DNA of 15,198 bases from Roseimaritima sp. (GCA_007124075.1 SLFV01000257.1:1-15198); one strand, 5' to 3'; shown: positions 1 through 7,908, counted from the first letter of the stretch. The notes: generated from the sequence alone by a model not told the origin. Numbers and translations: made by a program.

Positions 1-723
1 AACCACGGTCTCCGCAGCAACCAGATAGGAGTACGTAAAACCTGACTTCAGTCCCCGAGACATGAACTGACGGATCGGCCCTTCGCTGGAAGTTTCGTGA
101 CCATTGACAGTAACCTTCGCATCCGCAGGAACCGCTACGGTGATCAACACCGCGTCGCTATCGATGCTGGTGGAAGTGTACAGCGGATCGACAGTAGCTT
201 CGCCTGAGACCCTCCCTGCACCGCGTGAACGATGAGCCGCCCCCTCGAAGTCGCTGTGAGTCGGTGTGTAATGCACGGTGGGAGCCGCGTAGGAAACGCT
301 GCCGGACGAAGCGACCGGGGCGCTGTAGCTGACGTGCCCCGTGGAACCGTGGCTGCCATAACTGACATGCCCCGAGGAGCCGTGACTTCCGTAGCTGGCG
401 TATCCGGAACTGCCGTGGCTTCCGTAGCTGGCGTACCCGGAGCTGCCGTGACTGCTGAAACCAGAACTACCGTGAGCTGCCCGCTTCGCAGCAAAATGGG
501 CCCGCAGACGAGAAAACAGTCCGCCGCCACTGCTGCCATGCGAACCGCCGTAGCTGGCAACATAGCCACTGGACCCACCCGACGAACCGTAGCTGCCGTA
601 GGATGCATGTCCGCTTGAGCCGTAAGACCCATAACCGCTGGAGCCCCAGCCCGCTTCCACCGAACCACTTGCAGCAACGACCAGCAACGCTGCTGCCCAC
701 ATCAAAAATCCTGTGTGTTTCAT
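1..723 (-). CDS. Exported Gly/Ser/Tyr-repeat protein with C-terminal TIGR03000-like domain (3' end cut by window)
   Basis: The frame is open from the ATG at 723 to base 1, so only the first 241 residues are present. Residues 1-24 form a signal peptide (MKHTGFLMWAAALLVVAASG then SVEA). Residues ~25-140 are dominated by Gly, Ser, Tyr and His, including four consecutive units of an 11-residue repeat (HGSSGYASYGS and variants). From about residue 188 the sequence (VLITVAVPADAKVTVNG, then RQFMSRGLKSGFTYSYLV) matches what I remember of the small planctomycete beta domain TIGR03000, normally found in exported proteins of unknown function. An ATG two codons upstream (729) is also possible; an AGGA lies about 8 bases before 723. 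The product is probably a cell-surface or extracellular structural protein. The role is inferred; the exported, repetitive character is seen directly. A sigma-70-like promoter lies at 800-827. Confidence 0.75.
   Translation of the reverse strand, partial: MKHTGFLMWAAALLVVAASGSVEAGWGSSGYGSYGSSGHASYGSYGSSGGSSGYVASYGGSHGSSGGGLFSRLRAHFAAKRAAHGSSGFSSHGSSGYASYGSHGSSGYASYGSHGSSGHVSYGSHGSTGHVSYSAPVASSGSVSYAAPTVHYTPTHSDFEGAAHRSRGAGRVSGEATVDPLYTSTSIDSDAVLITVAVPADAKVTVNGHETSSEGPIRQFMSRGLKSGFTYSYLVAAETVV
322..450 (-). repeat. 33-bp in-frame tandem repeat (11-residue HGSSGYASYGS units)
   Basis: Four consecutive 33-base units lie at 418-450, 385-417, 352-384 and 322-351 (the last lacks one codon). They encode HGSSGYASYGS twice, then HGSSGHVSYGS and HGSTGHVSYS. 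The two leading units are nearly identical in DNA, which suggests recent expansion by slippage or unequal recombination. The array lies inside the exported TIGR03000-type gene. Confidence 0.85.
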
Positions 724-799
724 CACCATTTTCCTGTTGGAACGCCGAAAATCCGTGCACCAGCAGGGTACCGTTCCCCGCATCCGGAACACAGTCCCA

Positions 800-827
800 A
801 TCATACTAGCCATTTTAGATCAATCAA
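800..827 (-). promoter_or_regulatory. Candidate sigma-70-type promoter for the GS-repeat gene
   Basis: Read on the minus strand, TTGATT (822-827) and TATGAT (800-805) are separated by 16 bases, 77 bases before the ATG at 723. They match the E. coli consensus at 4/6 and 5/6. Planctomycete promoters are poorly characterised, so this is suggestive only. Confidence 0.35.
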
Positions 828-923
828 GTAGTTTTGGGGGTTTTTTTTAAATAGGAAGTTTGTGTGCATTTGGAGGACTGGCCTTCGGTCGCAATCAGCT
901 CGCTTGGACTATAAAGAAATCCC

Positions 924-2198
924 TTATTGGGGAGAGATTTCAACGAAGTCGAAATCGGCGACGCCCGTGGCACCGAACAGCCCTATCCGCACGATCGCTT
1001 CGCGCGACTGAAAGGGAATTCGCAACAATCGACTATGCTCTGTCCAGTCGGTGGTGCCGCGAAAAGGCCCCAAGGTATACGTTGCTACCTCTCGCCGCTG
1101 GTCGTCGTAACAGGTGATCGCCACGGCAGGCAGGTGGTCGATCCCCTCGCCACGAACAACGTCTTCGGTTCTGATCCGTGCCGAAAGACGCAGCGTGACA
1201 ACCTGGCGACCATCCAGCGGCAGGCCTTGCAAAAGATGGGCATTCAGCCCCGATGTTTTATTTTCAAAACGAACGAATGCATCTGAATCGGTGCTTGCGG
1301 TGGTCGCTAGGCTGGATGCTTCATCGTCCGCGGCAGCGACCCGTCGAACCTGACGGCCGTAGTACCAGCCCGGAACGGTTTGGTCATCGCTGCCGGCTTC
1401 CAGAAAGTTGTCGTTTTGCAGACGCGGGTTAGCCAGATCGGGTTGCTGTTGACGTTCCGATTCGGCTTTGCCTGTCATCGGTACAAACAGCGTCGGTTGC
1501 AACGGCTGGCGTTCCAGTTTGCCATCCTGTTTGATCATGCGGTAGAGCGTTTGCTGATATCGCTCGCCAACGGGGATGATAATCATTCCCCCTTCGCGAA
1601 GCTGATCCACCAATGGTTGCGGAATCGATTCCGGCGAACAGGTTACGATGATCTTGTCGAATGGTGCCTCTTCCGGCCATCCCAAAAAACCGTCACCGAT
1701 TCGCACGGAAACGTTATCGTAATTTAAGCGGGACAACACGGTTTCCGCCCGCCTTCCCAGCGGAGCTACGATTTCGATCGTAAAGACCTTTGCGACCAGA
1801 GGGCTTAACACAGCGGCCTGATAGCCGCTGCCCGTACCAATTTCCAGGACTTTGTCAGTCGGTTGAGGGTCAAGCGCCTCCGTCATCAGGGCGACAATGA
1901 ACGGGCTGCTGATGGTTTGTGATTGGCCGATCGGAAGGGCCATGTCAAAGTATGCCCGCATGCGTTGACCGGCCGGCACAAACTCGTGCCGCGGCGTATC
2001 CTGAAGCGCCTTTAACACGCGAGGATCGCTGATTCCGGCTCCGCGAATGTGGTTTTCCACTAGTTGTTGCCGTTGTCGCTGATAGGGATCGGTGGCCAGG
2101 ACGGGGGAGGATGCGGGGGCATGGCCCAAGCACAACAGCAAGGCGAAGGCCCGACCGAGCAAAAACCATTGCCGGTGCCACGGGATGAAGGTGACCAT
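924..2198 (-). CDS. pcm: Exported protein-L-isoaspartate O-methyltransferase with C-terminal beta-sandwich-like extension
   Basis: PIMT transfers a methyl group from S-adenosylmethionine to isoaspartyl residues and so starts repair of aged proteins. Residues ~40-240 carry the family features: QLVENHIRGAGISDPRVLKA, the HEFVP segment (71-75), GQSQTISSPFIVALM (91-105), SAM motif I VLEIGTGSGYQAA (117-129), FTIEI (139-143) and GGMIIIPVG (203-211). At 424 aa it is about twice the usual length. The first ~35 residues look like a signal peptide. Residues ~258-424 (NDNFLEAG..VPGWYYGRQ to GATGVADFDFVEIS) look like a jelly-roll/CBM-like domain, which I infer from the pattern only. The start at 2198 has a purine-rich GGTGGG nine bases upstream. 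It lies 280 bases downstream of the histidine kinase on the same strand. Oddity: SAM is not normally available outside the cytoplasm. Confidence 0.9.
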   Translation of the reverse strand: MVTFIPWHRQWFLLGRAFALLLCLGHAPASSPVLATDPYQRQRQQLVENHIRGAGISDPRVLKALQDTPRHEFVPAGQRMRAYFDMALPIGQSQTISSPFIVALMTEALDPQPTDKVLEIGTGSGYQAAVLSPLVAKVFTIEIVAPLGRRAETVLSRLNYDNVSVRIGDGFLGWPEEAPFDKIIVTCSPESIPQPLVDQLREGGMIIIPVGERYQQTLYRMIKQDGKLERQPLQPTLFVPMTGKAESERQQQPDLANPRLQNDNFLEAGSDDQTVPGWYYGRQVRRVAAADDEASSLATTASTDSDAFVRFENKTSGLNAHLLQGLPLDGRQVVTLRLSARIRTEDVVRGEGIDHLPAVAITCYDDQRREVATYTLGPFRGTTDWTEHSRLLRIPFQSREAIVRIGLFGATGVADFDFVEISPQ

Positions 2199-2364
2199 TG
2201 CAGCATTCCCACCTAGGTTAAGGTGCCGTCGTTGATACGATTGTTGTACGCAAGCGTAACGTCCAGCTTAGCAGGTGACGCAGCAATCCACAAAATCGGG
2301 CGGGGCCCCGTGGATTCGGCGGGGGAAGCTGACGCGACTGTCGGATGTAACGATTGCGCGGCGG

Positions 2365-2383
2365 GGATCGCCGGGAGCGATCC
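2365..2383. other. 7-bp perfect hairpin between kinase and methyltransferase genes
   Basis: GGATCGC (2365-2371) and GCGATCC (2377-2383) pair perfectly around a 5-base loop. There is no T-run on the minus strand after it, so it is not a classical terminator for the kinase gene. Nothing else was recognised in 2199-2478. Confidence 0.3.
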
Positions 2384-2478
2384 TGAGGAAGCGGAACGGA
2401 GCTTCATCCGTTTTTGATCTCGCGTTGTCCGGTCCGTGCGTTCACGACGGGAACGGCACCGACATCTTTGACAAGGGT

Positions 2479-3837
2479 TTAGCGGAACACCGGAAAGTGG
2501 ATATGAACCGTGGTGCCGACCCCAACCTTGCTTTGCAGTTCGATTCGCCCCCCCATTGCCTGGGTCAAGTGTTTGACGATCGCCAGCCCCAGGCCGGTTC
2601 CCCCAAGTTCACGTGACCGAGCGGCATCGACACGAAAAAACCTTTCAAACACCCGCGTCTGGTGTTCCGGCGCGATTCCGATCCCATTGTCGATCACCTC
2701 TACCACCACGTGGTCGCCGGCGGTCCGCAGGGCCACCTCCACGCCCGCCGGGCGACTGCCGCTGCCGTGATGGTGACTGTATCGCAGGGCGTTGCTGACC
2801 AAGTTGTCGAAAATGGTCCTTAGGGCTTCGGCGTCGGCCCATACCGTTCGATCGCCAGCGGCAATGTTGCTTGGTCGCAACGCCAACTGGACTCGCTTGC
2901 GTGCGGCTTCGTCCGCGTGTGCCTTGATGCTTTGCCGACAAACCTCCATTAAATCGATCTGCTGAGCCGCGAATACCTTCCGACCCGATTCTATTTTGGC
3001 CAACTGCAGGAGGTCATGGATTTGAGCTCCCAACGTGTCGGCTTGCTGCTCGATTTGCTTGATAAACCGCACGTTATCGGGAGCTTTATCAATGGCCCCC
3101 ATCAGCAGTGTTTCCGCATAGGCTTTGATGGACGACAACGGTGTCTTTAGTTCGTGCGAAACGTTTGCGACGAAATCACGTCGGATGGTCTCCAGGCGAG
3201 TCAATTCGGTGACGTCGTGAAATACCAGCGTCAGCCCTGGTGACGGAGTCCCTGCCATCGGCGCAACTCGCAGCCGAACGTCGCGCGGTTCAAGCCCGAA
3301 GGTCTGGAAGGTCACATCGACAAAATTTTGCGTCTCCACCGCCTCCTGGACCGCATTGCGAACCGCCTCGTAGCGGACGATACCGATCAGCGGTCGTCCG
3401 ATGACATCTTCCAAGTCGACGGATAGGATCCGCCGTGCGGCGCGGTTCAGCAGCAGCAGTTCGCCACCTTGCCCGACCGCGATCACCCCCTCCGTCATCC
3501 CGCTCAAGACGGCTTGAAAACGTTCGCGATTCTCCGCCAGCAGCCTGTTCTGCTCTTCAAGCTGCCGCTCGCGAAGCAGAAGCAGCTCCCGAGTGCGTGA
3601 AAATAAGCTGCCCAGTAACGGCGTGCGCGTCGCGGGACGTCCGACCGTCTCCAGCAGTTGCTCCAGCGGCTTTAACGGTTGCAGCCACCGGGCCGCCAGC
3701 CACAACAACAGCCCCGTTGTGATCATCTGCGTAGCAAGAAGGCTGGCCGAAAAGACCGCCGCCCCCCAGGCCACCAGTCCTATCGCCAACTGAGCAACCG
3801 CCAGGGCAATACCGATGATTAATAGCGTTCGTTTCAT
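2479..3837 (-). CDS. phoR: PhoR-like membrane sensor histidine kinase with PAS domain
   Basis: The 452-residue protein has two N-terminal membrane helices (~4-27 and ~30-52) with almost no extracytoplasmic loop. A helical linker follows (~75-107), then a PAS domain (~107-215, RFQAVLSGMTEGVIAV). The HisKA domain has phospho-acceptor His228 in NVSHELKTP. The HATPase domain has an N-box (DNLVSNALRYS, 344-354), G1 (DNGIG, 383-387), an F-box (FERFFRVD, 397-404) and G2 (GGTGLGLA, 412-419). The architecture fits PhoR/WalK-type kinases; the phosphate role is inferred, because no response regulator gene lies beside it and no phosphate genes are in the window. I chose the ATG at 3837, just before the first helix. 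An in-frame TTG at 3858 would add seven residues. Neither start has a clear Shine-Dalgarno. Confidence 0.88.
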   Translation of the reverse strand: MKRTLLIIGIALAVAQLAIGLVAWGAAVFSASLLATQMITTGLLLWLAARWLQPLKPLEQLLETVGRPATRTPLLGSLFSRTRELLLLRERQLEEQNRLLAENRERFQAVLSGMTEGVIAVGQGGELLLLNRAARRILSVDLEDVIGRPLIGIVRYEAVRNAVQEAVETQNFVDVTFQTFGLEPRDVRLRVAPMAGTPSPGLTLVFHDVTELTRLETIRRDFVANVSHELKTPLSSIKAYAETLLMGAIDKAPDNVRFIKQIEQQADTLGAQIHDLLQLAKIESGRKVFAAQQIDLMEVCRQSIKAHADEAARKRVQLALRPSNIAAGDRTVWADAEALRTIFDNLVSNALRYSHHHGSGSRPAGVEVALRTAGDHVVVEVIDNGIGIAPEHQTRVFERFFRVDAARSRELGGTGLGLAIVKHLTQAMGGRIELQSKVGVGTTVHIHFPVFR

Positions 3838-4080
3838 ACCGTCACTGGCCGCACCCAACGGCGAATCGTGTAAACTTTGGCGGGAACACCGCTGGGGAAT
3901 TCATGACGGTGGGGTCCAAAAACGTTTCGCAATGACTTTCAAGGGCTCCAGCGTAGCCGCCGGTTGGAGGGGCCTTGGAAAAACTCGCCGAAAATAGGGC
4001 GGAGTGAGGGGAGACTCGGCAAAAGGTATTCCAAAATCCGTTTCTCGCTCGGTTCAATAAGTGTATAACGTTGGCTGGCT

Positions 4081-4114
4081 CGCCGAAACGACCCCTTCGG
4101 GGTGCAAGTCGGCG
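4081..4114. repeat. Nested two-step hairpin
   Basis: Outer arms CGCCGA (4081-4086) and TCGGCG (4109-4114) enclose inner arms ACCCC (4091-4095) and GGGGT (4099-4103) around a TTC loop. Both arm pairs are perfect. It could be part of a structured RNA or a REP-like repeat; no T-run follows in either direction. Confidence 0.5.
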
Positions 4115-4214
4115 ACAGGCTTTCAGCTTTGGTACGATACAGGGCAGGGAACAACGCGAGACGGAGCATCGAATTGGCATGGTTCCCCCGTGTTGAGCCT
4201 CCCGTGATGTCGAA

Positions 4215-4285
4215 CAGCCTATTGAAAGAGGGGGGCTTACCCTCTCCGACCTCCAAAGGGACAGCCCCCTTTTTCAACAGGGCTG
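4215..4285. repeat. 71-bp imperfect palindrome (REP/MITE-like or strong hairpin)
   Basis: The left arm (from CAGCC at 4215, through TTGAAAGAGGGGGGCT at 4222-4237) pairs with the right arm (AGCCCCC, TTTTTCAA, then GGGCTG ending at 4285). The arms are about 23 bases each with a few mismatches and bulges, around a ~23-base centre that itself contains partly matching CCCT/AGGG blocks. It ends 28 bases before the longest NfeD start. It looks like a dispersed repeat of the kind common in planctomycete intergenic regions, but only one copy is in this window. Confidence 0.6.
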
Positions 4286-4313
4286 CTAAGTTTTCGAATG
4301 ATTCAACTGTGTT

Positions 4314-5885
4314 ATGCGTAATAGACAGCCTTCGGTGTCCCCTTGGGTTTTCGTGTCAACGTTCATGAAAATAGCGTTCGTGATGATGTGGTGCGCTGCG
4401 TCGATTTCGACAACCGCCTTAGGTGACCCGCAGAATGGACAACTGCAAATCGACCCGGACCATGCTGAACAGGAACCGCAGCCTCGCAGCCGAACCGCGG
4501 TGGCTTTCAAGCTGGAAGGAATGATTAGCCCGCTAAGTGGTGCGATCTGGCAGCGTAAGTTTCAGGAAGCCCTGGACCAGCGCCCCGATGTGATCATTCT
4601 GCAGATTGATAGTCCCGGAGGGTACTTGAGCACGACGATGGAACTGGTGGACATGCTGCATCGCGCCCAAGGCGTTGAAACGGTCGCTTTCATCGATCAC
4701 GAAGCGATCAGCGGCGCGGCGTTAACGGCTTTGGCTGCCGACAAGATCGTTATCGCACCTGGGGCACGGATTGGCGATGCGGGTTTGATTGTCGAAGGGG
4801 CCGATTCCGCGTTTCGTTACGCCGACGCTAAAGCCCGCAGCGATCTGGTCGCTCGCGTGCGAACCATCGCCCAAAAGGCGGGGCGACCGGCAGCGCTGGC
4901 CGAGGCGATGGTCGACAAGGATGCCGTGGTGATCGAAGCACGCCATCGCCAGGACGATCGCCAAGCATTTTTTACCGAAGATGAGTTCGCCAGCTTACCC
5001 GATGCGGAACAATGGGTCGCGGGAAAACAGGTTTTTGAATCCAAGGCCAACCGCTTTCTAACGCTTGACGGTCGTCGCGCCGTCGAATTGGGGCTTGCCA
5101 ACGGTAACGCCACCGATTTGGAATCGCTGGCCGATGTCCTGGAGGTTGCCCAGCCGATTCAGGTGATCCCCCAGAATCGTATCGACATCGCACTGGTGAT
5201 TTTGAACTCGCCGATCATCACCGGGTTGATTTTGATTATCGGGGTCGGAGCCTTGTTGTTTGAACTGGGCGCCCCGGGGATTGGAATCGGAGGGTTGGTC
5301 GCCACACTTTGTTTCGGCACGTTTTTCTGGAGCCGGTTCTTGGGGGGGACCGCCGGTTGGCTGGAGGTCATGGTGTTTGTGTTAGGTTTGACTTTCCTAG
5401 CCATGGAACTGTTCGTACTGCCCGGTTTTGGCGTCTTTGGAGTCGCGGGATTGGGAATGGTCAGTGTCGCTTTGGTGATGGCATCGCGGCACGTCTTGCT
5501 GCCCGAGAGCGCGCGAGACCTGCAGCAATTGGGAACCAGTGTCGGCACCGTGGCGGCCGTCTTGGTCGGGGGCGGAGTGCTGCTGATCGCGTTCCTCTCC
5601 TTCGCGGAAAACCTGCCCGGCCCGCTTCGGCGGCTGACCCTCCAACCGCCCTCCAGTGGCGGTCAAAGCATGGCGACTGCGATTCCTCAAACCGTGGAGG
5701 CAGGTTGGTCGGTCGTGCAGGTAGGCGAAGAAGGCGTGGCGATTTCCACACTGCGGCCTGCCGGGAAAGTGCAGTTTGGTCGGCACATGGTTGATGTGAT
5801 CACCGAAGGGGATTTTATCGACGCCGACCAACGGGTTCGCGTTATCCAGAAAAGCGGCACGCGGATCGTCGTTCGTCAGATCTAA
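4314..5885 (+). CDS. nfeD: NfeD-family membrane-bound serine protease (ClpP-like fold, membrane segment, OB-fold)
   Basis: The 523-residue protein has the full-length NfeD layout. It starts with a signal/anchor (hydrophobic core ~18-37). A ClpP/SppA-like domain (~62-285) contains IDSPGG (98-103), the ISGAALTALAAD segment with candidate nucleophile Ser133, and candidate general base Lys173 in DAKARS. The 40-residue gap is close to the Ser-Lys spacing of the archaeal homologue PH1510. Four or five hydrophobic helices span ~290-430, and a C-terminal OB-fold NfeD domain covers ~455-523 (GEEGVAISTLRPAGKVQFG..RVRVIQKSG). The family is linked to membrane quality control and usually works with a stomatin/flotillin-type partner; none is adjacent here. 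The start is uncertain: ATG 4365 (MKIAFVMMWCA) gives a more ordinary signal peptide, and neither site has a clear ribosome site. Confidence 0.88.
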   Translation: MRNRQPSVSPWVFVSTFMKIAFVMMWCAASISTTALGDPQNGQLQIDPDHAEQEPQPRSRTAVAFKLEGMISPLSGAIWQRKFQEALDQRPDVIILQIDSPGGYLSTTMELVDMLHRAQGVETVAFIDHEAISGAALTALAADKIVIAPGARIGDAGLIVEGADSAFRYADAKARSDLVARVRTIAQKAGRPAALAEAMVDKDAVVIEARHRQDDRQAFFTEDEFASLPDAEQWVAGKQVFESKANRFLTLDGRRAVELGLANGNATDLESLADVLEVAQPIQVIPQNRIDIALVILNSPIITGLILIIGVGALLFELGAPGIGIGGLVATLCFGTFFWSRFLGGTAGWLEVMVFVLGLTFLAMELFVLPGFGVFGVAGLGMVSVALVMASRHVLLPESARDLQQLGTSVGTVAAVLVGGGVLLIAFLSFAENLPGPLRRLTLQPPSSGGQSMATAIPQTVEAGWSVVQVGEEGVAISTLRPAGKVQFGRHMVDVITEGDFIDADQRVRVIQKSGTRIVVRQI

Positions 5886-5894
5886 CGGTCTGCG

Positions 5895-5913
5895 GAAAAA
5901 CGAGCGGTTTTTC
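5895..5913 (+). terminator. Possible weak terminator hairpin after nfeD
   Basis: GAAAAAC (5895-5901) pairs with GTTTTTC (5907-5913) around a 5-base loop, ten bases after the nfeD stop codon. The stem is A/T-rich and its T-run is part of the stem, so termination efficiency is doubtful. The remainder of 5914-6107 shows nothing I can name. Confidence 0.25.
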
Positions 5914-6107
5914 AAACACCGCGATTGTCAAGTGTCCTCGCGAGCACTCCCGACGCGCCAAACGCTGATTCCGCTTCGTAGGCTGTTAGTCAGCTTCGCA
6001 TCTGGACCTACCCGTTACCCTGCGGAGACGAAAGCGTTACCATTGGCAAAAACCCCTGGACGGGATCAGGCAAGGTTCGATTTTATTCCCCAAGTTTAAG
6101 TCGGTTT

Positions 6108-7412
6108 ATGCAACGGACAAAGGTCGCGATTGTCGGGATGGGCACAGTCGGTTCCGGGGTGGCAAGACTGCTGCTAGACCACGGAGACCGTACCGCAAGG
6201 CATGCGGGGCGCGTGTTGTGGTTGGAAAAGGCGGTCGTTCGTGACCTTCGCAAGCCGCGCACGGCCGACCTGCCTGCGGGAGTGCTGACCGATGATTTGC
6301 AGCAGGTGCTCCGCGACCCCGAGATCAAGGTTGCAGCGCACCTTGTCGGCGGTCTGGAGCCCGCACGGACCATCATGCTGGAACTGTTGCATGCGGGCAA
6401 AGACATTGTGACGGCCAACAAGGCCCTGTTGGCTCAACATGGGGCCGAACTGTTTGATGTCGCTCGGAAACTTGGCCGCAGCATCGCGTTTGAGGCGTCG
6501 GTGGCCGGTGGCGTCCCGATCATCACCAACATTAGCCAATGTTTGTCGGCCAACCAGATCCTTTCGTTGGAGGGAATTCTAAACGGGACCAGCAACTTTA
6601 TCGTCACGCAGATGGAAAACCAAGGCATGGCTTACGACCAAGCCGTCCGTTTGGCGCAGGAAAACGGCTACGCGGAAGCCGATCCCACCATGGATGTCGA
6701 TGGCTCCGATGCGGCACAGAAATTGGCGATTTTGGCCCATCTCGCTTTCGGGGCGCGCGCCCATTGGGAGGATATCCCGCGAATCGGCATCGACCAGTTG
6801 GACCCACTGGATTTACAGTTCGCGCGCCACTTGGGCTACCGGATCAAACTGCTGGCTTCGGCCCATTTGGGAAACACGGGGTTGGAACTGCATGTTGCCC
6901 CCACCCTGGTCCGGGCTGGCACACCGTTGGCGGAAGTGCAGGATGCGTTTAACGCGATTCGCGTCATCGGGGACGCGGTCGGCCCTGTCTTTTTCCACGG
7001 GCTGGGGGCCGGACAAATGCCGACCGCGTCCGCCGTGGTGGCCGATCTGATCGATACGGCGGTCGGTCGCTGTAAGTTGACCTTTCAAACCCTGGAACTT
7101 TTTTCGTTGGTCAATCCCCCCAGAGTTCACCTCCGCGACGCCGACGACATGCCGGGTCGGTACTACCTGCGAATGCATGTCGATGATACGCCCGGCGTCC
7201 TGGCCAAGGTCACGGGGGCTTTGGGGCGTCATGCGGTTTCGATCGCATCGGTGATCCAGCACGAACCGGACCAGCATGCCGGGAAACGCTCGGTGCCGTT
7301 GGTCGTCATGACGCACGAAGCGTCGGAAGGTGCTGCCAGCGCGGCGGCGGAGGAAATCCAGACGTTTGCTCAAACGCACGGGAAACTAATCCGCTTGCGT
7401 GTCAAAGCGTAA
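6108..7412 (+). CDS. hom: Homoserine dehydrogenase (with C-terminal ACT domain)
   Basis: It catalyses NAD(P)H-dependent reduction of aspartate semialdehyde to homoserine, the branch point to threonine and methionine, in the cytoplasm. The 434 residues match the monofunctional family length. The nucleotide-binding motif is VAIVGMGTVGSGVA (6-19). The catalytic region includes TANKALLA (102-109, Lys105), ASVAGGVPII (130-139), NGTSNF (159-164), GYAEADPT (187-194, Glu190) and DVDGSDAAQKLAIL. In the last segment Asp201 and Lys205 match the family's paired catalytic residues. An ACT domain from ~352 (YYLRMHVDDTPGVLAKVTGALG) suggests allosteric control by threonine, which is known for the family and not shown here. 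There is no clear Shine-Dalgarno before ATG 6108. The 3' end overlaps the convergent receiver gene by 11 bases. No other aspartate-family genes are in the window. Confidence 0.96.
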   Translation: MQRTKVAIVGMGTVGSGVARLLLDHGDRTARHAGRVLWLEKAVVRDLRKPRTADLPAGVLTDDLQQVLRDPEIKVAAHLVGGLEPARTIMLELLHAGKDIVTANKALLAQHGAELFDVARKLGRSIAFEASVAGGVPIITNISQCLSANQILSLEGILNGTSNFIVTQMENQGMAYDQAVRLAQENGYAEADPTMDVDGSDAAQKLAILAHLAFGARAHWEDIPRIGIDQLDPLDLQFARHLGYRIKLLASAHLGNTGLELHVAPTLVRAGTPLAEVQDAFNAIRVIGDAVGPVFFHGLGAGQMPTASAVVADLIDTAVGRCKLTFQTLELFSLVNPPRVHLRDADDMPGRYYLRMHVDDTPGVLAKVTGALGRHAVSIASVIQHEPDQHAGKRSVPLVVMTHEASEGAASAAAEEIQTFAQTHGKLIRLRVKA

Positions 7413-7896
7413 GCCAACCTGCGCGGTTGGGACGATCGCCACGACGTCGCTGTGAGGCGACCATGTGTGGCATCCAGAGCGACTGATTGACCACCGCCAG
7501 TAACGCGCTGGGGTCAATCGGTTTGAATAAACACTGGACCGCTGAATCGCTTTCTGTCTTTTGCTCCATCCCCGCCCACTGCGGACCGGCAATCAGTACG
7601 ACCGGTAGCGCGGCATCGGAGGGACGCTGTCGGATCGCGGCTACCACCTCGATCGCGGCCGTGGCGTCGTCGTCCGCATCGTACACCAGCAGGTCAAAGC
7701 ACTCGGCATCCAACGCTTTCCAAACCGCGTCATTTCCCCGCGCACAGACACACTCCCACCCTGCGGCATCCAACACCCCAGCCAATGCGATCAGGGACAG
7801 TGAATTGGTATCGCGGACAAGCACGCGACCGCTTCGCTTCAAGGATGACTTCGGAGACGCTTCGGGTCTGTCATTTCGATGCAAGAAATCATTCAT
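7402..7896 (-). CDS. Stand-alone degenerate response-regulator receiver protein
   Basis: The 164 residues consist of a short polar N-terminus (~22 aa), one receiver-like domain (~23-145) and a basic tail, with no output domain. The receiver pattern is visible: VLVRDTNSLSL (25-35) gives a single acidic residue, Asp29, where most receivers have two. FDLLVYDAD (67-75) puts the predicted phospho-acceptor at Asp73, and CLFKPID (122-128) supplies the conserved Lys125. The conserved Thr/Ser of strand 4 appears to be Ala103 (VVLIAG). It is therefore either a weakly phosphorylated or a phosphorylation-independent receiver. The start at 7896 is supported by AAGGA about eight bases upstream. It lies 59 bases downstream of the DUF3500 gene on the same strand and could be cotranscribed. 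The function is unknown. Confidence 0.75.
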   Translation of the reverse strand: MNDFLHRNDRPEASPKSSLKRSGRVLVRDTNSLSLIALAGVLDAAGWECVCARGNDAVWKALDAECFDLLVYDADDDATAAIEVVAAIRQRPSDAALPVVLIAGPQWAGMEQKTESDSAVQCLFKPIDPSALLAVVNQSLWMPHMVASQRRRGDRPNRAGWLTL

Positions 7897-7908
7897 GTCG
7901 TGGTTCCT

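Larger units (their letters stand above)
3859..4313. other. 455-base noncoding region with nested inverted repeats
   Basis: This lies between the divergent starts of the kinase and NfeD genes. Reading frames of ~112 aa on the minus strand have no recognisable domain. The stretch holds a nested hairpin (4081-4114) and a long imperfect palindrome (4215-4285), listed separately. No convincing promoter pair was found for either flanking gene. Confidence 0.5.

Noticed and set aside
322..450. Evenly spaced repeats that could suggest a CRISPR array
   Set aside because: The units are contiguous, in frame and encode a Gly/Ser/Tyr peptide repeat; there are no spacers.
144..677. 177-aa minus-strand frame within the GS-repeat gene
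   Set aside because: It is a shifted frame of the repeat gene; the frame starting at 723 has a signal peptide, coherent repeats and a TIGR03000-like domain.
2213..2417. 64-aa frames on both strands between the kinase and methyltransferase genes
   Set aside because: Short, same length on both strands, no motif, no ribosome site.
3842..4277. Two overlapping ~112-aa minus-strand frames upstream of the kinase
   Set aside because: They run through palindromic repeats, have no recognisable motifs and overlap the kinase start; more likely repeat-derived noncoding sequence.
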